Origin: Acidimicrobiaceae bacterium
GTDB lineage: Bacteria; Actinomycetota; Acidimicrobiia; Acidimicrobiales; RAAP-2
Direction: 5' to 3'
Assembly (NCBI GenBank): GCA_003133685.1
Contig: PKYQ01000009.1
Span: 75,638-129,355 of the forward strand
Length of the DNA stretch: 53,718 nt
Position numbers and translations under genes: made by a program
Shown here: positions 52,769 through 53,718 of the stretch, one piece after another
How positions within the stretch are numbered: the first letter of the stretch is position 1
Layout of the letters: each line of letters starts with the position of its first letter
The notes under the pieces: generated by a model
What the model was told of the DNA's origin: nothing
The model's input: only the letters and a program-made list of their open reading frames with translations
The model's database searches: none

Positions 52769-53718
52769 GTGACCACCGCAGACCAATCTCGAATCAAGAG
52801 TGCGTCAATCGCGGGTCGGATCATGTCGCCCGATGAGGCAGCCGAATTCATACGACCGGGCGACAATGTCGGGATGAGCGGCTTTACGGGGGCGGGCTAT
52901 CCCAAGAAGGTACCCGGGGCTCTCGTGCGACGAGTCGAAGACGCGGCCACACGAGGTGACCGTTTCGCGGTGAGTGTCTGGACCGGGGCGTCGACGGCCC
53001 CCGAGCTTGACGGTGCGCTCGCGGCGGTCGACGCGATCGACATGCGCATGCCGTACCAGTCTGACCCGGTGAGTCGCGCCAAGATCAATGCCGGACTGCT
53101 CGACTACCTCGATATGCATCTCTCGCACGTCGCGCAGATGGTCTGGGAGGGCGCCTTCGGACACCTCGACGTCGCGGTCGTAGAGGTGTCCGGTATCACC
53201 GCGGACGGCGAATTGATTCCGTCGTCCTCGGTCGGCAACAACAAGACGTGGATTGACATGGCCGACCGCGTCATCCTCGAGGTGAACGCGTGGCAGCCCG
53301 CCGCGCTCGAGGGGATGCACGACATCTATTACGGCACCGCACTACCGCCATTTCGCAAGCCCATCCAAATCCTCCAAGCGTCTGACCGCATCGGCGTTCC
53401 CTACCTGCATTGCCCACCAGAGAAGATTGTGGCCGTCGTCGAGACGAACTCACCCGATCGCAACACGGCGTTCAAACCGGTCGACGATACCTCGCAGCGA
53501 ATTGCCGAACACCTCTTGGAGTTCCTGGCCTACGAGGTGAGGGGAGGGCGTCTGCCCGCGTCGCTCCTGCCCCTGCAGTCGGGCGTCGGCAACATCGCCA
53601 ACGCCGTCCTTCGCGGACTCGACGGTGGGCCGTTCCGTCCGCTGACCGCGTACACGGAGGTCATCCAGGACGGCATGCTGGCGTTGCTGAACTCGGGCAC
53701 GATGAGCACCGTCTCGGC
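52769..53718 (+). CDS. Acetyl-CoA hydrolase/CoA-transferase (partial, runs off the end)
   Basis: The visible 316 residues start MTTADQSRIKSASIAGRIMSPDEAAEFIRPGDNVGMSGFTGAGYPKKVP and run past the window edge. This is the succinyl-CoA:acetate CoA-transferase / acetyl-CoA hydrolase family. Supporting segments are VVEVSGITADGELIPSSSVGNN and the active-site region TAYTEVIQDG, whose Glu is expected to form the CoA thioester. It would exchange CoA between acetate and succinate or hydrolyse acetyl-CoA. The GTG start is chosen from TAGGCT six bases upstream and the absence of a Shine-Dalgarno. About 200 residues are missing at the C-terminus. Confidence 0.88.
   Translation, partial: MTTADQSRIKSASIAGRIMSPDEAAEFIRPGDNVGMSGFTGAGYPKKVPGALVRRVEDAATRGDRFAVSVWTGASTAPELDGALAAVDAIDMRMPYQSDPVSRAKINAGLLDYLDMHLSHVAQMVWEGAFGHLDVAVVEVSGITADGELIPSSSVGNNKTWIDMADRVILEVNAWQPAALEGMHDIYYGTALPPFRKPIQILQASDRIGVPYLHCPPEKIVAVVETNSPDRNTAFKPVDDTSQRIAEHLLEFLAYEVRGGRLPASLLPLQSGVGNIANAVLRGLDGGPFRPLTAYTEVIQDGMLALLNSGTMSTVS

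Overview
The window is high-GC, densely packed bacterial chromosome that reads as an actinobacterium. The best guess is a member of the Acidimicrobiia (inference). The evidence is: a long class-2 type isoleucyl-tRNA synthetase, a PASTA-domain kinase-like protein next to ligA, threonine-rich surface linkers, GatCAB, many genes coupled through GTGA/ATGA overlaps, and a strong signature of leaderless transcription. In that signature a TAnnnT -10 hexamer sits six bases before many ATG/GTG start codons. I see no rRNA, tRNA, CRISPR array, transposase, phage gene or other sign of a mobile island.

Layout. 1-3.6 kb: a SIMPL-domain membrane-anchored protein and a nucleobase salvage group (fungal-type cytosine deaminase, phosphoribosyltransferase, NCS1 permease). 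3.6-7.4 kb: three consecutive genes (a secreted DUF5666-like protein, an unrecognised 133-residue protein, a Tat-exported family-5 solute-binding protein), each with an inverted repeat ending 17-18 bases before its start codon. Hairpins sharing a CAGGGYCC stem lie between them. This is the least explained part of the window. 7.4-11.8 kb: MFS transporter, CadD-like transporter, serine/threonine dehydratase, two envelope proteins. 11.8-22.4 kb: a polyamine catabolic locus with FAD amine oxidoreductase, class III aminotransferase and Lrp-family regulator on the minus strand, and aldehyde dehydrogenase, PotADBC-type ABC transporter and alanine dehydrogenase on the plus strand. Together they can import putrescine, transaminate it onto pyruvate, oxidise the aldehyde to GABA and recycle alanine to pyruvate. 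A succinate-semialdehyde-dehydrogenase-like gene lies further on at 33.6 kb.

22.4-33.6 kb: drug-exporter-like MFS protein, small DUF5522 protein, quinone oxidoreductase, glutathione-peroxidase-like protein, HAD phosphatase, two acetyltransferases, ileS, a divergent MarR/YceI pair, a previously untracked 40-residue membrane protein, and another MFS protein. 33.6-41.5 kb: aldehyde dehydrogenase, cysteine desulfurase, mnmA, ligA, a PASTA protein whose kinase domain has lost its catalytic residues, and a small CxxC protein. 41.5-47.9 kb: SDR dehydrogenase, an MFS gene broken by a one-base frameshift, an alpha/beta hydrolase and gatCAB. 48-53.7 kb: a DUF3048 envelope protein, ilvBNC behind an attenuator with a leaderless leader peptide, and a CoA-transferase cut by the window edge.

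The strongest second-look items are the PASTA pseudokinase, the leaderless promoter grammar, the repeated regulatory architecture at 3.7-5.5 kb, the ilv attenuator, the frameshifted MFS gene and the diverged cofactor-site residues of the cysteine desulfurase.
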